Of a DNA stretch of 64,000 nucleotides, positions 24,765 to 36,288 are shown one piece after another. The notes beneath the pieces are model-generated. The model made no database searches and had not been told where the DNA came from. It saw nothing but the letters and a program-made list of their open reading frames with translations. The stretch is from Oceanimonas smirnovii ATCC BAA-899. Its GTDB lineage: Bacteria; Pseudomonadota; Gammaproteobacteria; Enterobacterales; Aeromonadaceae. Every line of letters begins with the position of its first letter. Position 1 is the first letter of the stretch. The translations under genes and the position numbers were made by a program. The stretch is from contig NZ_KB908460.1 in assembly GCF_000381965.1 (NCBI RefSeq), positions 80,830-144,829 of the forward strand. Reading direction: 5' to 3'.

Positions 24765-25697
24765 TCAGGCCGCCAGCCAGCGGGCGTAGAGGGGGACGCC
24801 GATAAGTACGTTAAAGGGAAAGGTCACCGCCAGTGAGGCCAGCATGGCCAGACCAATATCGGCCTTTTCAATGGAAGCCCCGATGGCGGCTGGTGCTGCG
24901 ATATAAGAGGCACTGGCCACCAGCGCTACCAGAATAAGGGCACTGCCCGCGGGCAGATCAAGGGCTGAGGCTACCAGTGCGCCCAGACTGGCCAGCGCCA
25001 GCGGTGCCAGCAGCGCAAACAGCATCACAGGCCAACGCTTCCAGGGCACAGGAGTGAGCGCTTTGGCGGCACACAGGCCCATTTCCAGCAAAAACAACGC
25101 AAGCAGCGCCTTGAAGGCATGAATAAACAGTTCACTCACCGGTGCAGCCCGCTCGGGGCCATAAAAGTAACCAATCAGCACACCACCGGTGAGCAGCACT
25201 ACCCCGCGGCTGGTCAACGCTTCATGCCAGACGCTGCCGCTGCTTACACCGCCTTCCTGCCCCGAGAGGCGCTTGTACAATGAGATGGCCACAATAATGG
25301 CGGGCAGCTCCAGCAACACCAGATAAAGCGTGGTTTCCGGCGCAATCTCCAGCTGCAGGGTCTGAGCATAAGCCAGGGCCACCGCAAAGGTACCGGCACT
25401 GACAGAGCCGTAGTGAGCGGCGAGGCTGGCGCTGTTGGCCCTGTCCAGACGCAGCAACCGGCGCGCCAGCGGGTAACACACCAGCGGAATTAATACGCCC
25501 AGTGACGCCACCGCCAGCAGCTCGGGCACCAGCTGCCAGTGCAGATTGCCATGCAGTGACAAGCCGCCCTTGAAGCCGATGGTCAGCATCAGCAGTATCC
25601 CCAGCGTATCGTAAGCCGCCTTGGGCACCTGTAAGTCGGAGCGGGCCAGCCCCGCCACTACGCCCAGCGCAAAAAACGCCACCACTATGTCTGGCAT
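24765..25697 (-). CDS. SbtA-like sodium-dependent bicarbonate transporter family protein
   Basis: The 310-residue protein has about ten membrane helices in two inverted halves and matches the SbtA/DUF897 family (ARSDLQVPKAAYDTLGILLM, GFKGGLSLHG, AAHYGSVSAGTFAVALAY, ASYIAAPAAIGASIEKADIG). Cyanobacterial members import bicarbonate with sodium; the role in heterotrophs is less certain. The ATG at 25697 has AGAGAGG about eight bases upstream; the frame runs 41 codons further without support. It is divergent from a LysR gene that probably regulates it. No SbtB-like PII gene is adjacent. Confidence 0.85.
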   Translation of the reverse strand: MPDIVVAFFALGVVAGLARSDLQVPKAAYDTLGILLMLTIGFKGGLSLHGNLHWQLVPELLAVASLGVLIPLVCYPLARRLLRLDRANSASLAAHYGSVSAGTFAVALAYAQTLQLEIAPETTLYLVLLELPAIIVAISLYKRLSGQEGGVSSGSVWHEALTSRGVVLLTGGVLIGYFYGPERAAPVSELFIHAFKALLALFLLEMGLCAAKALTPVPWKRWPVMLFALLAPLALASLGALVASALDLPAGSALILVALVASASYIAAPAAIGASIEKADIGLAMLASLAVTFPFNVLIGVPLYARWLAA

Positions 25698-25883
25698 ATG
25701 ATTCCTCTCTATGTTTGTTAGGCACAACCAAGCCTGCAACAGGGTCAAAGACCTGCTGGTATGGAAAACGGCTTGTGAATATGTGTTCCGGCCGAAGCCG
25801 GCTTTGAAAAGTGGGGCCATTTTGCGCTGGCTTCGTTATAGTTGCCAATAAATGTTACATAACACTGATATAGATAATACTCC

Positions 25884-26840
25884 ATGAATGTTCGTCATCT
25901 GACCTTTCGCCTGCTGCAGGTGTATGTGACAGTGGTGCGGCTGGGTTCGGTATCCCGGGCTGCCGCCGAGCTGCATCTGACCCAGCCCACCGTGTCCCAG
26001 CAGCTTAAACGGCTGGCCGAAGCCGTGGGTGAGCCTCTGCTGGATACCAGAATGAAACCCACTTTTATCGGCACCGAGCTGTATCATGCGGCACTGGAGT
26101 CACTGTCGCGCTTTGAAGATTTTGGCGGTTTTCTGCAGGACGCCCGCCAGGGTACCCGTGGCAGCTTCAGCATTGGCGTGGTGACCACCGCCAAATACAT
26201 TCTGCCCCGGCTACTGGGGCCCTTTAACCGCCAGTTTCCGGGAGTGGAAGTGTCCATCAGCGTGGGCAACCGGGGTTATATTCTGGAGCGTCACCGCTAT
26301 CAGCAGGACGATCTTTATCTGTTCAGCCACCCGCCCAGTGGTGAGCACACCCTCAGCAGTCGCTTTATTCACAACCCGCTGGTGCTGATCACACCGCCGG
26401 ATCACTGGGCGGTCAAACAACCGCCGGCAAACTTCGCCGAACTGCTTCATGAACGTTTTTTATTACGGGAGCCGGGCAGTGCCACCCGGCTGGTGTTTGA
26501 AGAATGGCTGCGCAAGCGTAATTTGCAGCTGAAGCGGGTGATGCAGGTAGAAAGCAACGAAGTCATTCGCATGAGTGTGGAGCAGGGCCTGGGGCTGGCG
26601 GTGCTGTCGGAGCATACGCTGGAAGGTGAGCACCGGCTCGGCCGCCCCGCCCTGCCGGAATTTCCGCTCTCCAGCCACTGGTATCTGGTGTGCCATGGCA
26701 ACCGCCGCCTGCCCTACGCCGCCGCCAATTTTGTGCGTTTTATCAACGACCACCTGGCCGCCTGTGTCAAGGAAAGCTACATAGACAAGGATCTGGCCGC
26801 CCTGCTTGGGCATATTAATAAGCCGGGAAATAAACCATGA
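25884..26840 (+). CDS. LysR family transcriptional regulator (CbbR/CmpR-like)
   Basis: An N-terminal winged helix-turn-helix (LLQVYVTVVRLGSVSRAAAE, LTQPTVSQQLKRLAEAVG) is followed by a LysR effector-binding domain (GSFSIGVVTTAKYILPRLLG, MSVEQGLGLAVLSEH). The pattern is closest to the CbbR/CmpR group, which control carbon-fixation or bicarbonate-uptake genes. This fits the divergent SbtA-like transporter. 318 residues is normal. Confidence 0.9.
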   Translation: MNVRHLTFRLLQVYVTVVRLGSVSRAAAELHLTQPTVSQQLKRLAEAVGEPLLDTRMKPTFIGTELYHAALESLSRFEDFGGFLQDARQGTRGSFSIGVVTTAKYILPRLLGPFNRQFPGVEVSISVGNRGYILERHRYQQDDLYLFSHPPSGEHTLSSRFIHNPLVLITPPDHWAVKQPPANFAELLHERFLLREPGSATRLVFEEWLRKRNLQLKRVMQVESNEVIRMSVEQGLGLAVLSEHTLEGEHRLGRPALPEFPLSSHWYLVCHGNRRLPYAAANFVRFINDHLAACVKESYIDKDLAALLGHINKPGNKP

Positions 26841-26849
26841 ATGCGGCGT

Positions 26850-27614
26850 TCAAGTAAGCGCGTCGAGCCGCCATCCGGCTCTGCTTGTTTCCAGCATGCT
26901 GCCCTGTGGCCCCCGTCCCTGCTCGGTGATGGTTACCCGGCTACGTTCAACCTGCAGCACCGTCTGGGCCCGGGTACCGTAGTCGTCACCGGTGATAAAT
27001 ATCGACGACAGCCGCCGCTCAAGCTCAAAGGGAATGCCGGTGTCGGGCAGGCGGCCATCGGGTGCCTGAGTAGCGTCGCTCAGCAGCGCCAGTGGTGCTT
27101 TTTCGTCCTTGTGCTCAAGGGCTGCCAGCCCGCGCTTCAGCCGCAGCGTCTTGGGCCAGGGAGTATTGAGCAGGCCATTGGACAAACCGTATATTCCCGG
27201 GTCAAGAGCATAAGCCGGTGCGCCGGTCCGGTTGCCGCCATAATAGAGTTCGCCCTTCAATACATCCCCTGCCAGCAGGTTAAAGCCGGCATAATCATGC
27301 CCGTGTTGCAGCATTTGCTGCATATACTCGGCCGGCCCCTGCTGACCGGTAAGAAAACCGGTCACCAGCTCACCCCGGCTGCGTTTTCCGGCCCGAGGCG
27401 CGCCCTCACGGACATTGGTAAGGGCGGCAAAGCGGCCGGCACGGGTGATGCCAAGCCAGGTACCACCAGCCTGCAGATCCCGCCCGGCCCAAAGGTAAGG
27501 CTGGTCCGGCCACCAGCGGGCCGGCTCGGTGGGGCGGGCATAAAACTCATCCCGGTTGGCCAGCAGTAACAAACGGCCCTCGGCCGGTTGCCAGTTAAAG
27601 GCGATCAAACACAA
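26850..27614 (-). CDS. NRDE/TANGO2 family protein
   Basis: The 254-residue protein begins MCLIAFNWQP and holds the name-giving NRDE motif (LLLLANRDEFYARPTEPARW), followed by AGGTWLGITRAGRFAALTNV. The cysteine at position 2 is placed as in N-terminal nucleophile proteins. TANGO2 relatives have been linked to haem and acyl-lipid handling; the bacterial role is not clear. The start is TTG at 27614, with AAGGA nine bases upstream and no usable ATG nearby. The gene is convergent with the LysR gene. Confidence 0.87.
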   Translation of the reverse strand: MCLIAFNWQPAEGRLLLLANRDEFYARPTEPARWWPDQPYLWAGRDLQAGGTWLGITRAGRFAALTNVREGAPRAGKRSRGELVTGFLTGQQGPAEYMQQMLQHGHDYAGFNLLAGDVLKGELYYGGNRTGAPAYALDPGIYGLSNGLLNTPWPKTLRLKRGLAALEHKDEKAPLALLSDATQAPDGRLPDTGIPFELERRLSSIFITGDDYGTRAQTVLQVERSRVTITEQGRGPQGSMLETSRAGWRLDALT

Positions 27615-27658
27615 AACGGCGTTCCTTCTTGATGTTCACGGGCCCGTCACCATGCCAG

Positions 27659-28498
27659 TCAGGGTGCGTCTTCACGCACTCGCCAGAAGCTGGCAAAGCG
27701 GGGTAAGCCGGTGGCGGTTTCGCCCCGGTAACGATAAGTCACCGTGCTGCCCAAGGCCGGCGGATTGCGTCTTTGCTCATCACTGAACCCGGTGCCCAGC
27801 TTGAAGCGACGGCCATCGTCGGTTTCCACCAACAAAGCACCCATCATGCCGGTATATTTTCCCTGTCCGGGCAGATAGGCCAGCACTGTGGCCTCGGCAT
27901 CCTGAAACTGCTTTAATTTCAGCAGGTTCTGATTACGGCCGGCGGTATAAAGCGCCTGACGATGATGCAGCATCAGGCCTTCTCCGCCCTGGGCGTTAAT
28001 CTCATCCAGCAAAGCGGCCAACGCAGCGGCATCGCTCACCCGCTGTTGGGTGACCCACTGCAGCCAGGGCACATTCAGGGAAGCAATCTGCTGCTTAAGT
28101 TGTTCTGAGCGCTGCTCAAACGGTCTCTTGCTGTCAGGGGTGTCAAATACCATAAAACGGATCCGACGCCATTCCTCATCTTGCGGTTCAAACCGGCGTA
28201 CCGCCGCCGACAACTCGGCAAACCGGCCCCGCCCCAGCCAGAGCTCGCCGTCCAGCGGCGTATCGGGAAAACCTTCAATAAACCACCCGGGCACCGCAAA
28301 AACGTTGCCGGCCCGGGACATTAACTCACGGCCATTCCAGTATGCCCGCACCCCATCCAGTTTTTCGCTGACCAGAAAATCCGCCGGGTTATAGTGCGGC
28401 GCATACTCAGATGCCAGCTGCAGCGGCGGCGCGTCCGCCAGTGCCGGCAAGGCCGGCGTCAGCCACAACAAAGACAGGAACAGCGATTCGGGTTTCAT
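27659..28498 (-). CDS. ligE: Exported ATP-dependent DNA ligase (LigE)
   Basis: A signal peptide (LFLSLLWLTPALPALADAPP) precedes a minimal ATP-dependent ligase: the adenylation motif EKLDGVRAYWNG (Lys about residue 44), motif III (IRFMVFDTP), motif IV (EGLMLHH), motif V (LLKLKQFQDAEATVL) and a short OB domain. LigE enzymes seal nicks in the periplasm and have been tied to DNA uptake. The ATG at 28498 has AAGGAG eight bases upstream. 279 residues is usual for the class. It lies between the NRDE gene and an MFS gene on the same strand. Confidence 0.92.
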   Translation of the reverse strand: MKPESLFLSLLWLTPALPALADAPPLQLASEYAPHYNPADFLVSEKLDGVRAYWNGRELMSRAGNVFAVPGWFIEGFPDTPLDGELWLGRGRFAELSAAVRRFEPQDEEWRRIRFMVFDTPDSKRPFEQRSEQLKQQIASLNVPWLQWVTQQRVSDAAALAALLDEINAQGGEGLMLHHRQALYTAGRNQNLLKLKQFQDAEATVLAYLPGQGKYTGMMGALLVETDDGRRFKLGTGFSDEQRRNPPALGSTVTYRYRGETATGLPRFASFWRVREDAP

Positions 28499-28565
28499 CA
28501 CAATCTCCTTAATAGCCCACTCACAATGTGTGCGGCAAAGTCTAGCCGCTGGGCAACAAAGCAGA

Positions 28566-29774
28566 TTATTTATCCTGATCGGGCACCACATTTACGGGTC
28601 GTGAGGCCAGCAAGCCACAGACAAGCTGTACACACTGCAGCACCATCATGAGTACCAGTGCCGTTTGCCAGCCGCCTTCCCAGTCCCGCATAAGCCCCAG
28701 CGCTGCCGGGCCGGTAGCCGCCAGCAAATAACCAATGCTCTGAGCCATGGCCGACAGCGCCGTGGCCTGAGCGGTATTGGTGGCACGCAGCACAAAAAAC
28801 GACAACGCCAGACTCAGGGCACCGCCACAGCCGATGCCGATCAGCGAGGCCCACAGCAGAGGGGCGGTAGCAGGCTGCCACCAAAGGCCGGCAATGCCGG
28901 TAAAGGAAGCCAGAAAAATACCCAGCACCAGAGTACGCTGATTAGCCATGCGCGCCGCCATTATCGGCACCAGAAAATTGAATGGAATGCTCACCAGATT
29001 AATCAGGGCGGTGGCTGTGCCCGCATCATGGGCGGTCAGGCCGCTTTCCAGCAGAATTTTCGGCAGCCAGGTGGCCATGGAATAAAAATAAAACGACTGC
29101 AGCCCCATATAAAAGGTAATGGCCCAGGCAATTTTGCTGCGCCACAGGCTGACTTTTAGCGGATTGGCAGGCTTGCCAACGCCTTTTACCTTCACCATGG
29201 GCAGCCAGAACAAGATGCACAGCACCGGCAGCAGCGCCCACAGTGCCACCGGATAGTGCCAGTGGCCAAAACGCTCCAGCAGCGGCACTGCCAGATACAC
29301 TCCCAGTCCGGCCCCGGCGCTCAGGGTGACCGAATAAAGCCCCGTCATCAGCCCCACCTTGCGGGGGAAAAAGGCTTTTACCAGACCGGGGATCAGCACA
29401 TTCAGCAGGGCAATCGCCGCTCCCAGTAACAGAGTGCCCAGCAGCACTACTGGGTAGTTATTTACCAGTCTCAGCAAAACGCCCAGGCTGATAATCAGCA
29501 AACCGCCGATGGCCAGGGTCTGGGGAGCCCAGCGCCGTGACAAGGCCGGCACACACAGGGAAATAATACCAAAGCAGATCAGTGGCAGCGTGGTCAGCAA
29601 ACTGAAGGCGCTGGCGCTGATGTTGAGCCCTTCACGAATCTGCTCTACCAGCGGTCCCACCACCACCAGGCCGCCACGCAGATTGGCGGCAGCCAGCAGC
29701 AGAGCAATTACCGCCAGGGCAGCAACAAAAGGACGCCCGTAAAAAGGGTCGTCCGACACGGAAGGAGCACTCAT
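28566..29774 (-). CDS. MFS transporter, CynX/NimT family
   Basis: The 402-residue protein has twelve membrane helices with the CynX pattern (AAANLRGGLVVVGPLVEQIR, FSLLTTLPLICFGI, YFYSMATWLPKILLESG, GCGGALSLALSFFVLRATN). Family members export or import cyanate, 2-nitroimidazole and other small molecules; this substrate is unknown. It is upstream of ligE on the same strand with 67 bases between, so co-transcription is possible. Confidence 0.87.
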   Translation of the reverse strand: MSAPSVSDDPFYGRPFVAALAVIALLLAAANLRGGLVVVGPLVEQIREGLNISASAFSLLTTLPLICFGIISLCVPALSRRWAPQTLAIGGLLIISLGVLLRLVNNYPVVLLGTLLLGAAIALLNVLIPGLVKAFFPRKVGLMTGLYSVTLSAGAGLGVYLAVPLLERFGHWHYPVALWALLPVLCILFWLPMVKVKGVGKPANPLKVSLWRSKIAWAITFYMGLQSFYFYSMATWLPKILLESGLTAHDAGTATALINLVSIPFNFLVPIMAARMANQRTLVLGIFLASFTGIAGLWWQPATAPLLWASLIGIGCGGALSLALSFFVLRATNTAQATALSAMAQSIGYLLAATGPAALGLMRDWEGGWQTALVLMMVLQCVQLVCGLLASRPVNVVPDQDK

Positions 29775-29926
29775 TATTGTTATACCTTATTGATGATTAA
29801 CGACCCATGGTAAAAGTGATAAGGCCTGGGCTCAAGCCATTAAAATTACTGGCTTATGTGACCACAGCACTCCGTTTTTATACGGCAACCAGTTACCATT
29901 CATTGAAAAGCACCTGACTGGATTAA

Positions 29927-30520
29927 ATGATGCTGGATCCCAAAGACATTACCGCTGTTATTCTGGCCGGTGGCCGGGGCCTGCGCATGCAGGGAGCCGA
30001 TAAGGGGCTGCTGACATTGTGGGGGCAACCGCTGGTCTGCCATTTACTGGCGCGGCTGAAGCCACAAACCGGACAGGTAATGATCAACGCCAATCGCAAC
30101 CTGGCGCAATATCGCGAGCTGGCAAGCGTTATTCCCGACAGTGAACTGTCTTATGCCGGTCCGCTTGCTGGCTTTCAGGCCGGACTGGCTCACGCTCCCA
30201 GCGAGTGGGTACTGTTTGTACCCTGCGACAGCCCGCTGATCCCGGATTGCCTGGCCGCCCGCCTGTGTGCCGCCGTGCACCGCCATGATGATATTGCCGT
30301 GGTGGATGACGGCACTCAGCTGCATGCGGCCACTGCGCTCATTCATCAGTCGCTGCTGCCTTCCCTGTGCAACTATCTGGATGGCGGCGATCGTAAGCTA
30401 CAGCTCTGGTTTGAGCAGCACTGGCTGGTACCGGTGGACTTTAGTGACATGCCCGAAGCCTTTTATAACCTCAATACTCCCGACGCACTGCAGGCGCTGG
30501 AAGCCAGCAAAGCCCCATAA
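29927..30520 (+). CDS. mobA: Molybdenum cofactor guanylyltransferase
   Basis: MobA joins GMP to molybdopterin to give the bis-MGD cofactor. The 197-residue protein has the nucleotidyltransferase signature AVILAGGRGLRMQGADKGLL, the GPLAGFQAGL segment and the metal-binding CDSPLIP. It starts ATG-ATG; either may be used. It appears to be a single gene; no mobB follows. Confidence 0.95.
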   Translation: MMLDPKDITAVILAGGRGLRMQGADKGLLTLWGQPLVCHLLARLKPQTGQVMINANRNLAQYRELASVIPDSELSYAGPLAGFQAGLAHAPSEWVLFVPCDSPLIPDCLAARLCAAVHRHDDIAVVDDGTQLHAATALIHQSLLPSLCNYLDGGDRKLQLWFEQHWLVPVDFSDMPEAFYNLNTPDALQALEASKAP

Positions 30521-30544
30521 AAAATGCCGGCAGCGGCCGGCATC
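30517..30544 (-). terminator. Intrinsic terminator after the YdjA-like gene
   Basis: On the minus strand ATGCCGGC, a four-base loop and GCCGGCAT are followed by six T. The T-run overlaps the end of the convergent mobA. Confidence 0.82.
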
Positions 30545-30564
30545 TGAGCGGCAAGTTGGCGTTT

Positions 30565-31119
30565 TTAACGGCCGAAGTAGCGCACAAACTGGGCCGGGTC
30601 GCGCTCGGGTAGCCGGCGTACTTCCACTTCCGGCGTGCCCAGATAGAGAAAGCCCACTATCTGATCCTGCTCTTCAAGACCCAGATCACGGTGAACACCG
30701 CGATCAAAGGCAAACCAGCCGGTGCGCCAGATGCCGTTAAAGCCCATGCTCTGGGCCGCCATCTGCATGGCCATCAGGGCACAGCCGGCAGATAGCTCCT
30801 GCTCAAGACGCGGCACCTTGCCGTGCTCTTTCACCTTGGCCACCACAGTGATCACCATGGGCGCACGCAAGGGAGCATGGCGGGCCTTGTCGATGGCATC
30901 TTCACTTTCGCCCTGAGCTTTGGCAGCAGCGGCCAGCACATCACCCAGAGCGTTGCGCTGCTCGCCTTCAAACACAATAAATTCCCAGGGGGTCAGCCCG
31001 GCATGATCCGGTGCCCGCAGGCCGGCACGAAACAGGGTATTGAGCTGCTCACCGGCGGGGGCCGGCGCAATCAGACGAGGGTTGGAATGGCGGTTCAGTA
31101 ACAGTTCCTGTGCGTCCAT
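30565..31119 (-). CDS. ydjA: Nitroreductase family protein (YdjA)
   Basis: The 184-residue flavoprotein matches E. coli YdjA closely along its length (LLNRHSNPRLIAPAPAGEQL, GLRAPDHAGLTPWEF, GCALMAMQMAAQSMGFNGIW, VGFLYLGTPE). It should bind FMN as a dimer and reduce nitro compounds with NAD(P)H; the true substrate is unknown. AGGAGA lies before the ATG. Confidence 0.92.
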   Translation of the reverse strand: MDAQELLLNRHSNPRLIAPAPAGEQLNTLFRAGLRAPDHAGLTPWEFIVFEGEQRNALGDVLAAAAKAQGESEDAIDKARHAPLRAPMVITVVAKVKEHGKVPRLEQELSAGCALMAMQMAAQSMGFNGIWRTGWFAFDRGVHRDLGLEEQDQIVGFLYLGTPEVEVRRLPERDPAQFVRYFGR

Positions 31120-31177
31120 GATGTTCTCCTGTATTCAGACCGCGCTACCATAACAGCCCGAAGGCCGGTCATAAAGG

Positions 31178-33199
<2,022 letters not shown>

Positions 33200-33366
33200 T
33201 CAAAGGAAAGGCCTGATTAAATTAGAAGATGCCAGCACAAATTTCAAACACGTGTTTAACTCATTTTTTCGTGAAGTTGTCTTCGTTTACTACCGCTGAC
33301 CGTGGCATTGTGACCATGCTGCCGCCATAATGGACTAATTCGACCCTCTTGTTTAAGGCGCTGTTT

Positions 33367-35202
33367 ATGTGGTCTGCCATTAAATGGATATTTCGCACTC
33401 TGGGCCGAGTGCTGAGCATCTTTCGTTCTCTGATCGTCAACCTGTTTTTTTTATTGGGGCTGTTGGGTTTCTTCGTAATATTTTTTGGCGAAAAAGAGGC
33501 ACCGGTGCTGCCCTCCAGTGCTGCGCTGACACTGGAAATAAACGGTCCTGTGCTGGAGCAGGATATTCAAAGCAGTCCGCGCCGCCTGTTCAACAAATGG
33601 CTGGCCGGCGACAGTGCTCCCCCGCCGCTGACTCTGGAGCAAATCAAGCAGGCACTTGCTGCAGCCCGCCACGATGACAGCATCAAGGCGGTCGTGCTCA
33701 GACTACAGAACATGACAGAGTCAAGTTTGACCAAACTGGATGAAATCGGCGCTGCTCTGGAAAGCTTTAAAACGTCAGGCAAGCCGGTCTACGCCATTGG
33801 CGATTATTACACTCAGGGCCAGTATTATCTGGCGGCTCATGCCGATGAAATCTGGCTGAATCCGGCCGGTGCCGTCACCATACAGGGTCTGGGCGTATAC
33901 CGGCTGCATTACAAATCGGCCTTTGAGCGTTTTGATATTACGCCCCATGTGTTCAGAGTGGGCACTTACAAGTCGTTTGTGGAGCCCTATATGCGCGATG
34001 ACATGTCCGCTGAGAGCCGGGAAGACGCACTGCGCTGGCTGGGCCAGCTGTGGCAGCATTATCAGGATAATGTGAGCACACTGCGTAATATTCCTGCTGA
34101 TCATATCAGCCCGGGCAAGGAGTTGCTGCTAAGCCGCTTTCGGGCAGTAGGTGGTGATCCGGCCCAGTATGCACTGGAACAGGGACTGGTAGATAAACTG
34201 GCTACTCGTCATGACATGCTGGTGGAAGTGAGTAAGATAGCCGGCTGGGATCATGCCGCCGGCACCTATCAAAGCGTGGGTGTAAGCCGCTATCTGACCT
34301 ACGCTGCTAACGAGCAAAGCACGGCTCCCGCCATTGGTCTGATTACCGCCAGTGGTGCAATTATGGGCGGAGAGCCGGCACCTAATACCATCAATGATGA
34401 ACAGCTGTCCCGCCTGATTGACCGCGCCCGCCGTGACAATGAGCTGAATGCACTGGTACTTCGCATCGACAGCCCCGGCGGCAGTGCCTTTGCCGCCGAG
34501 CAGATCCGCGCTGCCTTGCTGCGCTTCAAGGAAAGCGGCAAGCCGCTGGTGGTGTCCATGGGCAGCACAGCCGCCTCGGGAGGCTACTGGATTGCCGCCG
34601 ACGCCGATAAAATCTATGCCGCCCCCACCACCCTCACCGGCTCCATTGGCGTATTTGGTCTGTTTCTTACCTTTGAAGACGCGCTGGAAAAGCTGGGCCT
34701 GAATACCGATGGTGTGGGCACTACCGACTTTGTCGGTGCCGGCCTGACCACCGGCCTGCCCGAGCATGCCCAGGAGCTGATCCAGCTGGGTGTAGAGCAC
34801 ACCTACGATCAATTTGTCACCCTGGTGTCAAAAGGACGTGAACTTGAGCCCAAGCAGGTGGAAGCCGCCGCTCAGGGCCATGTATGGACCGGCAGTGATG
34901 CTCAGGCCCTGGGGCTGGTCGATGAGCTGGGGTATCTTGATGATGCCCTGGCCGGCGCCGCCGAGCTGGCTGGCTTGGGTGAATACCGGATAAAACCGGT
35001 ACAACTGCCCCGCTCTCCTAAAGAGCTGCTGATGGCTCAGCTGCTGGACTCCAGACTGGATGCACAGGCGCTGCTTCAGACCGCTCTGCCCGAGGTACTA
35101 CGACCGGCGGCTGAGCAACTGAATAACGAGCTGAATACCCTGAGCCAGTTTAACGATATCCGTGGCCAGTATGTGCTGTGTGTTGAGTGTCAGGAGTTTT
35201 AA
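33367..35202 (+). CDS. sppA: Signal peptide peptidase SppA, 67K type
   Basis: SppA degrades released signal peptides in the inner membrane. A single N-terminal helix (VNLFFLLGLLGFFVIFF) anchors two tandem S49 domains. The general-base lysine is in FRVGTYKSFVEPYMR (Lys202) and the nucleophile in STAASGGYWIAAD (Ser404), matching Lys209 and Ser409 of the E. coli enzyme. At 611 residues it is full length. The chosen ATG has AAGG seven to ten bases upstream; a TTG six codons earlier is the alternative. It overlaps the ansA start by one base, as a two-gene operon. Confidence 0.95.
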   Translation: MWSAIKWIFRTLGRVLSIFRSLIVNLFFLLGLLGFFVIFFGEKEAPVLPSSAALTLEINGPVLEQDIQSSPRRLFNKWLAGDSAPPPLTLEQIKQALAAARHDDSIKAVVLRLQNMTESSLTKLDEIGAALESFKTSGKPVYAIGDYYTQGQYYLAAHADEIWLNPAGAVTIQGLGVYRLHYKSAFERFDITPHVFRVGTYKSFVEPYMRDDMSAESREDALRWLGQLWQHYQDNVSTLRNIPADHISPGKELLLSRFRAVGGDPAQYALEQGLVDKLATRHDMLVEVSKIAGWDHAAGTYQSVGVSRYLTYAANEQSTAPAIGLITASGAIMGGEPAPNTINDEQLSRLIDRARRDNELNALVLRIDSPGGSAFAAEQIRAALLRFKESGKPLVVSMGSTAASGGYWIAADADKIYAAPTTLTGSIGVFGLFLTFEDALEKLGLNTDGVGTTDFVGAGLTTGLPEHAQELIQLGVEHTYDQFVTLVSKGRELEPKQVEAAAQGHVWTGSDAQALGLVDELGYLDDALAGAAELAGLGEYRIKPVQLPRSPKELLMAQLLDSRLDAQALLQTALPEVLRPAAEQLNNELNTLSQFNDIRGQYVLCVECQEF

Positions 35203-36221
35203 TGAGCCGCAAAAAAATCTATATCGCCTACACCGGCGGCACCATCGGTATGCAGAAATCCGCAAAGGGCTATGTGCCCCTGGCGGGCTTTATGACTGAC
35301 AGTCTGGCCGCCACGCCCGAGCTGCACCGGCCGGAAATGCCTGCTTATCATATCAGTGAGTATGATCCCTTAATCGACTCTTCAGACATGACCCCTGCCG
35401 ACTGGCAGCACATTGCTGATGATATTCGTGCTCACTACGACGAGTATGACGGCTTTGTGGTGCTGCACGGCACCGATACCATGGCATTTACCGCTTCTGC
35501 GCTGTCTTTCATGCTGGAAGATCTGGACAAGCCGGTAATCGTGACCGGCTCACAAATTCCGCTGGTAGAGCTACGCTCAGACGGCCGCAATAATCTGCTG
35601 AATGCGCTTTATATTGCTGCCGAATACCCCATTCATGAGGTGGGCCTGTTTTTTAATAACCAGCTGTACCGGGGTAACCGGGCCAGCAAGGTGCACGCCG
35701 ATGGCTTTAATGCCTTTGACTCGCCCAACTTTCCGCCTCTGCTCAATGCCGGTATTCATATCAGTCTTGAGGCGGGCAGGCTGAGTCAGTCCAGCGGCAA
35801 GCCGCTTACCGTCAGTGCCATTACGCCTCAGCCCATTGGGGTGGTCACGCTCTATCCGGGGATCAGTGCAGAGGTCATCGCCAACCTGCTGCGCCAGCCG
35901 GTGAAGGCCCTGCTGCTGCTGTCTTACGGCGTGGGTAATGCTCCCCAGAGCACAGCCATGCTGGAGCTGCTGAGTGAAGCGTCGGCACGGGGAGTGATCA
36001 TTGTGAACCTCACGCAATGCCGCCGCGGCTCGGTCAACATGGAAGGCTATGCGCCCGGTAAGGCACTGGCTAACGCCGGTGTGCTGTCGGGCTATGACAT
36101 GACCACGGAAGCCGCTCTGACCAAACTGCATTATCTGCTGAGCAAAAATCTGCCGGCTGATGAAGTGCGCCGGCTGATGGGGCAAAGCCTCAGGGGCGAG
36201 CTGACGGCACCCGCCGGCTGA
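35202..36221 (+). CDS. ansA: L-asparaginase I, cytoplasmic
   Basis: The enzyme hydrolyses asparagine to aspartate and ammonia. The 339-residue protein has both asparaginase signatures: YIAYTGGTIGMQKS with the nucleophile threonine near the start, and GFVVLHGTDTMAFTASAL. There is no signal peptide, as in AnsA. AGGAG lies within the sppA end and the start ATG overlaps its stop by one base. The order sppA-ansA is also that of E. coli. Confidence 0.95.
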   Translation: MSRKKIYIAYTGGTIGMQKSAKGYVPLAGFMTDSLAATPELHRPEMPAYHISEYDPLIDSSDMTPADWQHIADDIRAHYDEYDGFVVLHGTDTMAFTASALSFMLEDLDKPVIVTGSQIPLVELRSDGRNNLLNALYIAAEYPIHEVGLFFNNQLYRGNRASKVHADGFNAFDSPNFPPLLNAGIHISLEAGRLSQSSGKPLTVSAITPQPIGVVTLYPGISAEVIANLLRQPVKALLLLSYGVGNAPQSTAMLELLSEASARGVIIVNLTQCRRGSVNMEGYAPGKALANAGVLSGYDMTTEAALTKLHYLLSKNLPADEVRRLMGQSLRGELTAPAG

Positions 36222-36237
36222 GCCGGGCCTGAAACGT

Positions 36238-36264
36238 AAAAAACCCGCCGACGCGGGTTTTTTT
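36238..36264. terminator. Bidirectional intrinsic terminator between ansA and the cold-shock gene
   Basis: AAAAAACCCGC, a four-base loop, then GCGGGTTTTTTT serves ansA on the plus strand and the convergent cold-shock gene on the minus strand. Confidence 0.9.
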
Positions 36265-36288
36265 AGGTTTTAAATCATTTAAAAATGA

